A DNA stretch of 64,000 nucleotides. Source: Paenibacillus durus (GTDB taxonomy: Bacteria > Bacillota > Bacilli > Paenibacillales > Paenibacillaceae). Position 1 is the stretch's first letter. The number at the start of each line of letters is the position of its first letter. Of this stretch, positions 15,650 through 23,744 are shown in pieces. The stretch covers positions 3,782,001 to 3,846,000 of the forward strand of contig NZ_CP009288.1 of NCBI RefSeq assembly GCF_000756615.1, in the 5' to 3' direction. The notes under the pieces were generated by a model. The model was not told the DNA's origin. It saw only the letters and a list, made by a program, of their open reading frames with translations, and did no database searches. Made by a program: the position numbers and the translations under genes.

Positions 15650-17380
15650 TCATTTGAAATCCCCCATGATCATCTGATCCAATGCCGTTCCACTGAGAAC
15701 CATAGGGTATACATTCTCTTCTTTTGACACAACAAACTCCACAAGTACAGGCCCAGGCGTTTCCAGAGCTTCTTGCCAAATACGGGAAGCCTGAGTTTTA
15801 TTGCTTGCTCTCAATCCCTTGATTCCGTAAGCCTCAGCCAATTTTACGAAATCGGGACTCCCCCCAAGATCGATGTGGCTGTAACGATTCTCGTAAATGA
15901 TTTCCTGCCATTGTTTGACCATCCCCAATACTTGATTGTTAATCACCACAATTTTGACAGGAATATTCTGAATAGCACAAACAGCCAGCTCTTGTATACA
16001 CATCTGAATGCCCCCATCGCCGTTTACCGAAACGACAAGACGGTTTGGATTTCCTATCTGAGCACCTATAGCAGACGGAAGTCCGAATCCCATTGTTCCA
16101 AGACCTCCGGAAGTAATAAATGAGCGCGGGCGATTGAATTTGTAAAATTGGGCTGTCCACATTTGGTGCTGACCTACGTCAGTAGTAATAATCGCATCCC
16201 CTTGCGTTGTCTCATGGATCATTTCTAGAACAAATTGCGGTTTAAGCTCTGTATCGGAATCTTTGTACCGCAGTGGATAGGTTGATTTGAAGTGCTGGAG
16301 TTTATGGATCCAACTGCTTGACGGGGATGGTATAGCTATCGTATTTGCATATTCAAGCACAGCTTTGATATCACCAACACATGCAATATCCGGTTTGACA
16401 TTCTTACCCAGTTCAGCAGGATCAATATCGATGTGGGCGATCCGCTTGGCATGCGGAGCAAAACTATCCAATTTCATCGTGACCCTGTCATCAAACCGTG
16501 ATCCGATGGAAATAATCAGGTCGGCGTTTTGAATGGCCATATTCGCCGTATATGCACCATGATGCCCCGGCATCCCCATCCAGAGGTTGTGGTCACTCGG
16601 GAAACCGCCTAAACCGAGCAATGTGGTAGTCACCGGGGTATTTGTTTTATTCACGAACTCCAGCAGCTCACCGGATGCATTGGAAGAAACTACCCCGCCG
16701 CCAGCTATAATGACCGGTCTTTCGGATTCTGTAATAGCCTGAATTAACGTATCTATTTCGGTCTGATCAGGACTCGGAGCCGCATCGTAACCACGTAAAT
16801 TAATGCTGGTGGATGCATAAAAGAACATTTTGTGATTGGATATGTCTTTGGGTATGTCGATTAGAACGGGGCCTTTCCTTCCGGTATTTGCAATATAGAA
16901 CGCTTCATGGATGATGCGCGGCAGGTCGCTTACCTCGCGTACTAAGTAACTGTGTTTGGTTATCGGCATTGTAATACCAATGATGTCCGCTTCCTGAAAA
17001 GCATCGGTACCCATGACTGTTGACAGGACATTACCAGTAATGACGACAAGCGGTACAGAATCCATATAGGCCGTTGCGATTCCCGTCACCAAGTTTGCAG
17101 CTCCCGGACCAGAGGTGGCGATACACACGCCTACTTTTCCTGTCGATCGGGCATATCCGTCCGCTGCGTGAACAGCCCCTTGCTCGTGCCGGGTCAGAAT
17201 GTGTCTAAAGTCCGGATTACCGGTCATTGCATCATAGATGTACAGGACATTCCCTCCCGGGTACCCAAATACACACTCTACGCCCTCTATGAGTAAGCAG
17301 CGTAAAAGCGCCACCGATCCGCTTATCAAATCCTGGGAAGGTTGATGCGTATGGTTCGCGGATTTTGATATTTTTTCCAT
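15650..17380 (-). CDS. ilvB: acetolactate synthase, large (catalytic) subunit
   Basis: This thiamine-diphosphate and FAD enzyme condenses two pyruvates, or pyruvate and 2-oxobutyrate, in valine, leucine and isoleucine synthesis. The 576-residue protein shows VFGYPGGNVLYIYDA, the catalytic Glu in TRHEQGAVHAADGYAR, and the ThDP motif NGDGGIQMCIQELA with the following NN. Start ATG 17380 has AAGGGAGG 8 bases upstream; 19 further upstream codons lie in the T-box terminator region and are rejected. No ilvN or ilvC follows, which is unusual for a biosynthetic ilvB. A T-box leader and a divergent TetR gene lie upstream. Confidence 0.95.
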   Translation of the reverse strand: MEKISKSANHTHQPSQDLISGSVALLRCLLIEGVECVFGYPGGNVLYIYDAMTGNPDFRHILTRHEQGAVHAADGYARSTGKVGVCIATSGPGAANLVTGIATAYMDSVPLVVITGNVLSTVMGTDAFQEADIIGITMPITKHSYLVREVSDLPRIIHEAFYIANTGRKGPVLIDIPKDISNHKMFFYASTSINLRGYDAAPSPDQTEIDTLIQAITESERPVIIAGGGVVSSNASGELLEFVNKTNTPVTTTLLGLGGFPSDHNLWMGMPGHHGAYTANMAIQNADLIISIGSRFDDRVTMKLDSFAPHAKRIAHIDIDPAELGKNVKPDIACVGDIKAVLEYANTIAIPSPSSSWIHKLQHFKSTYPLRYKDSDTELKPQFVLEMIHETTQGDAIITTDVGQHQMWTAQFYKFNRPRSFITSGGLGTMGFGLPSAIGAQIGNPNRLVVSVNGDGGIQMCIQELAVCAIQNIPVKIVVINNQVLGMVKQWQEIIYENRYSHIDLGGSPDFVKLAEAYGIKGLRASNKTQASRIWQEALETPGPVLVEFVVSKEENVYPMVLSGTALDQMIMGDFK

Positions 17381-17404
17381 TTGACTGCCTCCCTTAAAAT
17401 ATAA

Positions 17405-17604
17405 ATAACCCCTCTCATCCTTAAAGCGGCAAAACACTTCTGCCGAGCCTAAAGGGACGAAAGGGGTAATTTCGCGATACCACCCTTGATTTGCCGAGAA
17501 TCTTGCGATTTCAGGGCTTGATTCGGCTTTCCGTATTTTTCTCTTTATTGCTTTTTTTCATTTAATAAACACAGTGTTGATTATCGATCATAATGTTTAT
17601 TATA
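17405..17604 (-). promoter_or_regulatory. T-box leader of ilvB, apparently without a full Stem I
   Basis: The minus strand carries the T-box sequence AAGGGTGGTATCGCG (17473-17487) and CGTCCCTTT, which build the antiterminator. Competing with it, the arms at 17455-17469 and 17406-17420 form a 13-bp terminator stem followed by a U-rich tail. A promoter TTGTTC-N16-TATAAT (17599-17626) places the start near 17592, so only about 105 bases precede the T-box. That is too short for the usual Stem I, and I could not find the specifier loop. A GCCGA/TCGGC stem-loop lies just before the T-box. Readthrough is expected when a branched-chain aminoacyl-tRNA is uncharged. Confidence 0.8.
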
Positions 17605-17687
17605 ATGAATGAATCTGGTAGAACAATAATCAAATATAGTTCGCATTGTTTACTAACCATCAATTCAACACTCATGTGTTGATTATC
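17574..17687. promoter_or_regulatory. pair of TetR operator candidates
   Basis: The 12-mer GTGTTGATTATC occurs at 17574-17585 and 17676-17687. Each copy lies in a palindrome: AACAC-A-GTGTT (17568-17578) and TCAACAC-TCAT-GTGTTGA (17665-17682). They sit on each side of the ilvB promoter and upstream of the divergent TetR gene. They are probable sites for that repressor, allowing it to control itself and ilvB. Confidence 0.55.
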
Positions 17688-17716
17688 AGTAAATATTTTT
17701 CGTATAAGGTGATTAA

Positions 17717-18325
17717 ATGGCTGAGAAATTAGACCGGAGACAAGTTCGCACCAAACAACTTCTGCATAAAGCGCTTATGGAACTCATGAGGGAGAAAAAA
17801 GCGGATGGCATTACCGTTACGGATATCGCAAACCGCGCGAGCATTAACCGGGGTACCTTTTACTTGCACTATCGGGATGTTCCTGACATGCTGGAGCAGA
17901 TGAAAGATGATGTTTTCGAGCAAATCAAAGTTATTGTCACACAGTTGGATTTCAATGAATTAAGTCAATGTGCCGAAAAAGATGAGCCCTATCCATTATC
18001 CGTACGCATTTTCGAGGAATTCAGCCGACATGCGGAGTTTCTTACCATTATGTTCGGAACGAACGGAGATCTCTCTTACGTGAACCGGTACAAAAACTTT
18101 CTCACTGAACAAATTTATGATAAATTCACTTACTTGCAGCCACAGGAAGAGAAAATGCATATTCCGCGGGATTACCTGATTGCTTATATATCCTCGGCTA
18201 ATTTTGGCATACTCTTGCATTGGCTCGAATCCGGCATGAAGCAAACGCCTCAACAAATGGGAATGATCATGGCCCAGATTATCACTTATGGACCCATTAT
18301 TTCTTCCGGGCTCAGAGGAAAGTAG
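17717..18325 (+). CDS. TetR/AcrR-family transcriptional regulator
   Basis: The 202-residue protein has a TetR helix-turn-helix at about residues 10-57 (VTDIANRASINRGTFYLHY, then RDVPDMLEQMKDDVF) and a C-terminal ligand/dimer domain of the type often seen in Firmicutes DhaS/YbiH-like regulators. It is divergent from ilvB, and repeated 12-bp sites lie between them. RBS AAGGTG lies 7 bases before ATG. The ligand is unknown. Start ATG 17717 is the only good candidate. Confidence 0.88.
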   Translation: MAEKLDRRQVRTKQLLHKALMELMREKKADGITVTDIANRASINRGTFYLHYRDVPDMLEQMKDDVFEQIKVIVTQLDFNELSQCAEKDEPYPLSVRIFEEFSRHAEFLTIMFGTNGDLSYVNRYKNFLTEQIYDKFTYLQPQEEKMHIPRDYLIAYISSANFGILLHWLESGMKQTPQQMGMIMAQIITYGPIISSGLRGK

Positions 18326-18535
18326 TCGGAAATTGGGGTGAAATGAGACAAGAATTGCCGCAAGGCTAAGGCATCAGAAAATGTTTGAAAAAAGCCCGCA
18401 CAAGCGCTCCCCAATCTCTCGGGCCATCTTGTCCATCCGGCATACAGCAAGATGTCCGAGCTTTACGCAATTCACGTTTCATCGACAAGCACCCATCTTC
18501 TATCCTTATCATAAACAAGGAGAAAGAAGGGCGGG

Positions 18536-19372
18536 ATGCAGATGGCTAACAAAGATTATGAGCAGCGGGCAATCTTTCTGGCAGCCGTCTGCGGACAGAC
18601 TTATGTGCAATTTTCAAATATGGACGGTTCGTTCGTCGTTCCCTTGAATTATTCGGTCAGTCATACTATTCAAGCGAAATCCATTAACAATGTATGGGAG
18701 CACTTCGGGTTTATTCTCGAATCACCGCAAGAGATCATTGTCGCCTTTCGGGGAACAAGTTCAACGTCCGATTGGATCTCCGACATCATCGCCTCTCAAA
18801 AGAGGTTCAAGTATATAAAGGAGGACTGTCTTACACATCGCGGCTTCACAGACATCTATTCCTCAGCCCGTAGTGGCATTATTTCCGCACTTACCCGGTT
18901 GTCTCCTGACAAGACATTATACATCACAGGTCATAGTCTCGGCGCGGCGCTCGCGACGTTATGTGCGATAGATATTGCGGCCAATACTGTCTATAGCTCC
19001 CCCAACTTGTTTACATTCGGCTCCCCCCGTGTAGGCGATCCGGCATTTGCGAAAGCTTTTTCAAAGTATGTAAGGAACAGCTACCGTATTGCCAATCTCT
19101 TTGACGTTGTAACCTATGCTCCACCATCCGTTTACAAGCTGCCCAAGCGGGAAAAAAAGTACTATTACAGCCATGTCCAGACCCTCCGATCGCTATCTTT
19201 CCAGAATGGAGGCGTTGGCCTCAATCACATCATTGGCAGTTATTTCGTAGAGCTCTCCCAGGCCCAGCCGCAATTCACTCAATTGTTATGTGTAACAAAT
19301 CCTGGGTTCTGTCCAGTTACGGAAATTTCCCCAATTGAACCGGCAAAGTCCCAGGGGATCAAAAAAAGGTAA
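18536..19372 (+). CDS. class 3 lipase-like alpha/beta hydrolase
   Basis: The 278-residue protein has the lipase_3 layout: IIVAFRGTSSTSDWISDI near residue 65, the nucleophile elbow TGHSLGAALATLCA near residue 130 (catalytic Ser), and the Asp segment NLFDVVTYAPPS followed by a late His (GLNHIIGSYF). There is no signal peptide, so it is probably cytoplasmic or exported by another route. Either ATG 18536 or ATG 18542 may start; GGGCGGG favours the second slightly. The end of the gene overlaps a terminator that serves the opposite strand. Confidence 0.88.
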   Translation: MQMANKDYEQRAIFLAAVCGQTYVQFSNMDGSFVVPLNYSVSHTIQAKSINNVWEHFGFILESPQEIIVAFRGTSSTSDWISDIIASQKRFKYIKEDCLTHRGFTDIYSSARSGIISALTRLSPDKTLYITGHSLGAALATLCAIDIAANTVYSSPNLFTFGSPRVGDPAFAKAFSKYVRNSYRIANLFDVVTYAPPSVYKLPKREKKYYYSHVQTLRSLSFQNGGVGLNHIIGSYFVELSQAQPQFTQLLCVTNPGFCPVTEISPIEPAKSQGIKKR

Positions 19373-19394
19373 CCCGCCATCATTGGGGGTTACC
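19368..19394 (-). terminator. terminator of the ABC-2 permease relic
   Basis: GGTAACCCC and GGGTTACC pair around a short loop, and on the minus strand are followed by TTTTTTTGATCC. It overlaps the stop codon of the lipase gene. Confidence 0.8.
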
Positions 19395-19413
19395 TGATCA
19401 ATAACTTTAATGA

Positions 19414-19762
19414 TTATGTGCGGCGCATATAAGCGCGTACCGTGATTGAAGATCGCCACAATGACAGCGGCGCCGATGAGGGAGAAGGCAAGATTTCCGC
19501 CCATCGTTCCCGCGTTGACGAGATCCCGGACAGCCGTGACCAAATGCGAAATCGGGTTGATGTTAACGAACCACTGGAGCCAGTCCGGCATGGTATTGAC
19601 CGGCACGAAAGCATTTGAGAGAAAGGTAAACGGGAACAGCGCAATCATTGATATCCCTTGCACACTGGAAGCCGTACGAGCAATTTCGCCAAAGAAGGCG
19701 AAGATCCAGTTAATAGCCCAGGAACATGCGAATATGAGAACCGGCGATGGCGACTTGCTCAA
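19414..19762 (-). pseudogene. ABC-2 type permease, C-terminal relic
   Basis: The frame covers only the last part of a drug-export ABC-2 permease: FAFFGEIARTASSVQGISM, then LFPFTFLSNAFVPVNTMPDW and ISHLVTAVRDLVNAGTMGGN are family-like. The N-terminal half and any ATPase gene are missing. Near 19440-19450 the reading frame shifts: the natural ending VRAYMRRT lies in another frame (stop at 19414), while the open frame itself runs on to 19286 over the lipase gene. The true terminator still follows. This is a truncated, frameshifted remnant. Confidence 0.75.
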
Positions 19763-19784
19763 TCCCGCTGCAGCATCGGTCGCC

Positions 19785-19810
19785 AGACTTAGCCTCGCAA
19801 GGTTGTCTGC
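19785..19810. repeat. 26-bp direct repeat, left copy
   Basis: AGACTTAGCCTCGCA followed by AGGTTGTCTGC. A second copy with two mismatches is at 20671-20696, and weaker similarity continues for about 50 bases after both. The two copies bracket the HEPN-like gene. Confidence 0.7.
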
Positions 19811-19902
19811 CTGACAAGCTTCCTCCGATTCCTCCCGCAGGCCAAGGCGGTAGTGAATTCTATGTTATAGGAGGGTCTGTCTTCAAAGATTACATACGAT
19901 AT

Positions 19903-20574
19903 TTATTTCTCCAAATCTATTGGATATGACAAAGTTTTATTTTTATTTGTAAAATGTCTACTAAACACTACCCTCATAAACTTCTCAATATAGTCATAAA
20001 TTTGTATAATATTCTCATATGTTATTCCGATCCTACCATCTATAACTTCCACGCTAAGTTCTTCAGAATATGTTTTTTTACTTTTCTTTTTGCTAACTGA
20101 ACCGCATCTATGAATTAAATCATTTCTCAAATCATTAATCTGTATCATCTTACCCCAGAGATAATCTGATTTAATAGTTTCAATTTCAATTACTTTCTCT
20201 AAATAATTAATACTGCGTGTTATCCCCTTATCTTTAAAGTCCTCCAAATTGATCTTTAACCCCATATACTTTTTACATGTATTACAGTATCCATCTAAAG
20301 AAGCTTCCAGAATAGAATACAATGTTAATAAAAATGATTGAAATGCTAATGGTTTAATTGAATGATACATTTGCACTTTTCTTAATGACTTGTCATGTTC
20401 TTCCCAATCATCAATTAATTCTAAAGATTTGTCGATATTTACTTTGATTCTTTCATTTAAATTATTATTAGTATTTTCTATTAGTTCCTTAACACCATAT
20501 AATTCAAAATGCCATGCGTAAAGCAATAGGCTTCTTATATCTTTCGTATCATAATCCTCTAGATCCGGAAACAT
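19903..20574 (-). CDS. HEPN-like protein, possible RNase partner of the OLD-like ATPase
   Basis: A 223-residue, helix-rich, AT-rich-coded protein with no signal or membrane segment. Near residue 155-160 it carries RNDLIH, which fits the Rx4-6H active-site motif of HEPN ribonucleases, with the typical polar residue after Arg. A YSILEASLDGYC helix lies before it and a basic KKKSKK stretch after it. HEPN proteins act in toxin-antitoxin and phage-defence systems. It is downstream of the OLD-like gene on the same strand (about 220 bp apart). Start ATG 20574 has AAAAGGTGA 7 bases upstream. The assignment rests on one motif plus context. Confidence 0.55.
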   Translation of the reverse strand: MFPDLEDYDTKDIRSLLLYAWHFELYGVKELIENTNNNLNERIKVNIDKSLELIDDWEEHDKSLRKVQMYHSIKPLAFQSFLLTLYSILEASLDGYCNTCKKYMGLKINLEDFKDKGITRSINYLEKVIEIETIKSDYLWGKMIQINDLRNDLIHRCGSVSKKKSKKTYSEELSVEVIDGRIGITYENIIQIYDYIEKFMRVVFSRHFTNKNKTLSYPIDLEK

Positions 20575-20670
20575 ATGATTCTCACCTTTTCTAGTACTTA
20601 ATAGAATTTTCATATAACGTTTCCGCTTTCACGAATCAGAGAGGCTTAAGGCGCGTCAGCGCCCGCTCGA

Positions 20671-20696
20671 AGACTTAGCCTCGCAGGATTGTCTGC
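20671..20696. repeat. 26-bp direct repeat, right copy
   Basis: AGACTTAGCCTCGCA followed by GGATTGTCTGC; matches 19785-19810 in 24 of 26 positions. It lies in the gap between the OLD-like and HEPN-like genes. Confidence 0.7.
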
Positions 20697-20792
20697 TGAA
20701 TCAGCTTCTTCGGAAATGCATCTGCGGACCAAGGGAGCGATAGCAACCGCTGCGTGAATGAGACGCTAGATGAAGTTAATTGTCTTCTTGAA

Positions 20793-22571
20793 TCACTCAC
20801 GAGTTCTAAACTCCTCTATTCTAAATAGGAGATCACGTAAATCTTCAGGAATCTCTCTCGTGGTAAACTCATCAATAATTTTAAAATCAGTTAAACTAAC
20901 CATATAAATTCTCTGTAATTCATCCCTTAGTAACTTTAAAACTATTTTCCCAGGCACCAGATCCATTCGTCGATTTAAATCTGTCCACTTCTCTTCAAAT
21001 AAACTGAGTGTTTCAGTGTTAATTGTCGCTGTATCCATACCTGACTTCTTTCCCTTAAGGTAATCGGTTCTTCTTGCAAGATATTGACCTTGAATAGTAA
21101 TCTTTAAAGGACTTGTTACCCTGTCTAATATATGATAAACACTTTCCCCTTCAGAGATTATAGTCTCAGTCCTATTTTCCCTTTCCCTAATTGCTTTCTT
21201 TAAAGATTTTTCTAACACCTCTGGATTTAGCAAATAATTCTCTATTTCTTTCTTTGAATGAACATGTGATAGTTCCAAGTGCTCTCGTATCTCCAACTGG
21301 ATTTCTAGTAATTCTTCATCACACCAGAAGTCGCGGTCAAATATCGCACCTATATGTAATGATTTATTTAATGTTTCTTTAAACCCCCAAGCAAATGATT
21401 TAACTCTTTGCCAATAGGAGAATCCACCTGACTTAAACGCAGTGATATCATTACCTGTTGATAATTCTGTCAACCCAAGCTTTCTTGCGAATCTCCGAAT
21501 AATCTTGTAATCATCGTCCCCTTCAAAGAACAGCATCCGCCCAGTTCTTGCAAGTTGAGTTAAGGTAACATTCTGTATAGAGCCAACTGTATCAAGCGCC
21601 TTTTGTACACCCTCTACATCTCTTAATCGATCTGCTAGTTTCTTTGATTTGTTAATTAGCATTATTTCTGTTGCATCGGCTTCCCCCATGATTTCTGTTG
21701 AGTGAGTTGCAATAACAATATCTGGACCAGAGTACCTTAATATTCCAAGTAATTGTCTCTGTACATCTGGATGTAGATATACCTCAGGTTCATCAACAAT
21801 TAACAGGGAAGCTTTTTTACATCTTGAGATGTGGGTGAGTAACTGACACCATATTTGAAATCCGAATCCAGACCAGTACAGTTCACGAGGAATTCTATTT
21901 TCATTACAAAACATTATAAGCTCCGATGCCATAACATGAGGTTTCCTTGGAGCTTCTATAGTCATTCCCGGCCATGTTTTTGCAACTAACTCTACAAAAC
22001 CCTCGAAACCTTCCGGATAATACGTCCAATAATTTCTAAAATGTCTTGAAGCCCTGTGCGTTGTTAATCCCTTCCTTACGGTTTCTTCAGAGACGATTTG
22101 TTCATTTTGTTCAAGTGGTCCAAGAACAGGAACAATTTCCAAGTCTAACGGGAACTCCTCTTTGAATTGCTTGGGTGTTGTAACTACTCTTCCGGATGAT
22201 TCTGTTAACAAATTACATCCACCTGATCTAGGGAAGAAAAGAATTAATTTATTGCCATTGGACAATTTAAACGTAACTGATGAATCTATTTCCGCATAAT
22301 CAGTGTGCACATTTTCCAAAGACATAGGTAACGATTCTTCAGAGATAGGATACCCATATCTTTCGGAATTAGGACCCTGAACTAAAGATGCCTTTTTGGA
22401 AAATCCCTGTCTTATTCCTACTCCAAGAGCCCTAAATGCGCTTATTATTGTGGATTTCCCACTGTTGTTTGGGCCAACTAATATGTTCATGTGCTGAAGT
22501 CGCAATGTGTAACTTCTCAAAGCTTTAAAATTTTTAAAATCAACTGTTGTTATTGTAACTTTTGGATTCAT
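20793..22571 (-). CDS. OLD-like AAA ATPase fused to TOPRIM-type nuclease domain
   Basis: The 592-residue protein has an SMC/ABC-type ATPase head: Walker A GPNNSGKST at 33-41, then SLLIVDEPEVYLHPDVQRQ (Walker B with the signature His) and IVIATHSTEIM. The C-terminal half has TOPRIM-like acidic motifs: MLFFEGDDDYKII, IGAIFDRDFW, and KKEIENYLL, all typical of OLD-family nucleases. Relatives include OLD, GajA of Gabija and the PARIS proteins AriA/AriB. No UvrD-like helicase (GajB) is next to it. ATG 22571 has AAAGGA upstream; the longer frame lacks a site. The AT-rich composition and scarred flanks suggest a mobile defence gene. Confidence 0.8.
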   Translation of the reverse strand: MNPKVTITTVDFKNFKALRSYTLRLQHMNILVGPNNSGKSTIISAFRALGVGIRQGFSKKASLVQGPNSERYGYPISEESLPMSLENVHTDYAEIDSSVTFKLSNGNKLILFFPRSGGCNLLTESSGRVVTTPKQFKEEFPLDLEIVPVLGPLEQNEQIVSEETVRKGLTTHRASRHFRNYWTYYPEGFEGFVELVAKTWPGMTIEAPRKPHVMASELIMFCNENRIPRELYWSGFGFQIWCQLLTHISRCKKASLLIVDEPEVYLHPDVQRQLLGILRYSGPDIVIATHSTEIMGEADATEIMLINKSKKLADRLRDVEGVQKALDTVGSIQNVTLTQLARTGRMLFFEGDDDYKIIRRFARKLGLTELSTGNDITAFKSGGFSYWQRVKSFAWGFKETLNKSLHIGAIFDRDFWCDEELLEIQLEIREHLELSHVHSKKEIENYLLNPEVLEKSLKKAIRERENRTETIISEGESVYHILDRVTSPLKITIQGQYLARRTDYLKGKKSGMDTATINTETLSLFEEKWTDLNRRMDLVPGKIVLKLLRDELQRIYMVSLTDFKIIDEFTTREIPEDLRDLLFRIEEFRTRE

Positions 22572-22829
22572 TCTTCGATTCCTTTCTTGACGATTACAAT
22601 TGATTTCACCTAACGTATTACTCACGAAGATCGTGAAATTACTGAATACAACTGAATATGAATGGTTCACTTTATTATGTTAGTACCAATGGACTATAGT
22701 CTTATTATTATATGAACTGGAAGAATATAACGCAACAAATCTTATATTTTCCAACAACAAAATAACTCCAACTAATTCTAATGGTAGAAGCTTCTAAAAA
22801 AATGATTTTCGCGAACATCTCATAAATGA

Positions 22830-23095
22830 CATGTGGAAATGGATACAACAAACACGGGCTTGTTCTCCGCTTCGGCCTTCTCAAAAGCTTCCTCACCCCA
22901 AAGCATTCAACCCACCGGGAAGTGCGCGTGCTAGAGTTGATAAGGACTTTTTTCGTTGATTAGCCGGTTGGTGTATTAGGGTTTGCGGTTTCTTCGTGTA
23001 AGGGAATAACCCCTTTGGTTTTTGATAGCTATAATATACCCGCTGGACATGCCACCTAAAAAATATGGAGATTTCTGCTCAATCCTTCATTTCAG
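22830..23095 (-). pseudogene. decayed duplicate of the yyaL 5' end and upstream region
   Basis: This stretch aligns by eye with 15335-15612, which holds the first about 60 codons of yyaL plus its upstream sequence. Many blocks are identical, such as ACACGGGCTTGTTCTCCGC, GGACATGCC and GGAGATTTCTG. Frameshifts, stop codons and loss of the ATG are present, so no product is expected. It marks a past duplication or rearrangement of about 7.5 kb span. The intervening region 22572-22830 is AT-rich and holds no convincing gene. Confidence 0.8.
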
Positions 23096-23297
23096 GAGTT
23101 AGAATAGATTGACATTGCATAGATGCAGCGAAAACATTCTCCTAATCTATCTGCCATACGATAATATGTGGAAGATTACCATAAAAAGAGTGTTATGGAG
23201 TTATTGAAAAAGCACAGATTTAACTTTTGTTGAGCACAGACCATTAGTAGTGGAAAAAGTATTGAATAAAGAAGGCTTAAAAGTATTCGAGAGATAC

Positions 23298-23327
23298 AAA
23301 AAAACTCCCACAGCAACCTGCGGGAGC
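23298..23327 (-). terminator. terminator of the DUF1801 gene
   Basis: On the minus strand CTCCCGCA and TGTGGGAG form a stem with one G-T pair, followed by seven T residues. It is 10 bp beyond the stop at 23337. The 200 bases further left (23095-23298) are AT-rich with no gene that I can support. Confidence 0.85.
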
Positions 23328-23336
23328 TTCTATAAT

Positions 23337-23678
23337 TTAAAGTTCTTTAGAGGACTGAGCGAGAAGCCCGGCCAGCAACTCATAATCCGGCGAATCCCCT
23401 TCGTGTATTTTGATCGACTTGCGTTCGGCAGGGCCCTCAAACTCTTCGGGGACATCAACCCCGCTGACATTGAACAGCATAAAGGCCACCGCATCTTTTG
23501 ACGGTGTAATGACTGCAGTGTATTTTCCGTTTTTTAGAAAATGCGGTTTCTTGTATTGAATCCGTTCCTGAACCTCGGGAATGGTCTGATGAACCATTTG
23601 GCGGAGCTGATTGCAAACCTCGATTTGCCAGGCTGATTGAATGTTCTCTATAAACGCGGTAACCTCAGGATTCATCAT
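23337..23678 (-). CDS. DUF1801 (YdhG-like) protein
   Basis: The 113-residue protein starts MMNPEVTAFIENIQSAWQ and contains IQYKKPHFLKNGKYTAVITP, a pattern typical of DUF1801, a small single-domain fold in many bacteria (relatives of B. subtilis YdhG). Function is unknown. Start ATG 23678 has AAGGAGCG upstream; the longer frame of 131 codons has no site. It follows the XRE-cupin regulator on the same strand by about 65 bp. Confidence 0.8.
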   Translation of the reverse strand: MMNPEVTAFIENIQSAWQIEVCNQLRQMVHQTIPEVQERIQYKKPHFLKNGKYTAVITPSKDAVAFMLFNVSGVDVPEEFEGPAERKSIKIHEGDSPDYELLAGLLAQSSKEL

Positions 23679-23744
23679 TCTGCTCGCTCCTTCCATAATC
23701 GGTTCTGTGATATCGGAACTTCCCCGCATCACTATCCGTCTGCA

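Noticed and set aside
17574..17687. T-box specifier or Stem I in the tetR-side gap
   Set aside because: The sequence upstream of the -10 box is AT-rich with TetR-like palindromes, and no AGTA/GAA Stem I signature could be found.
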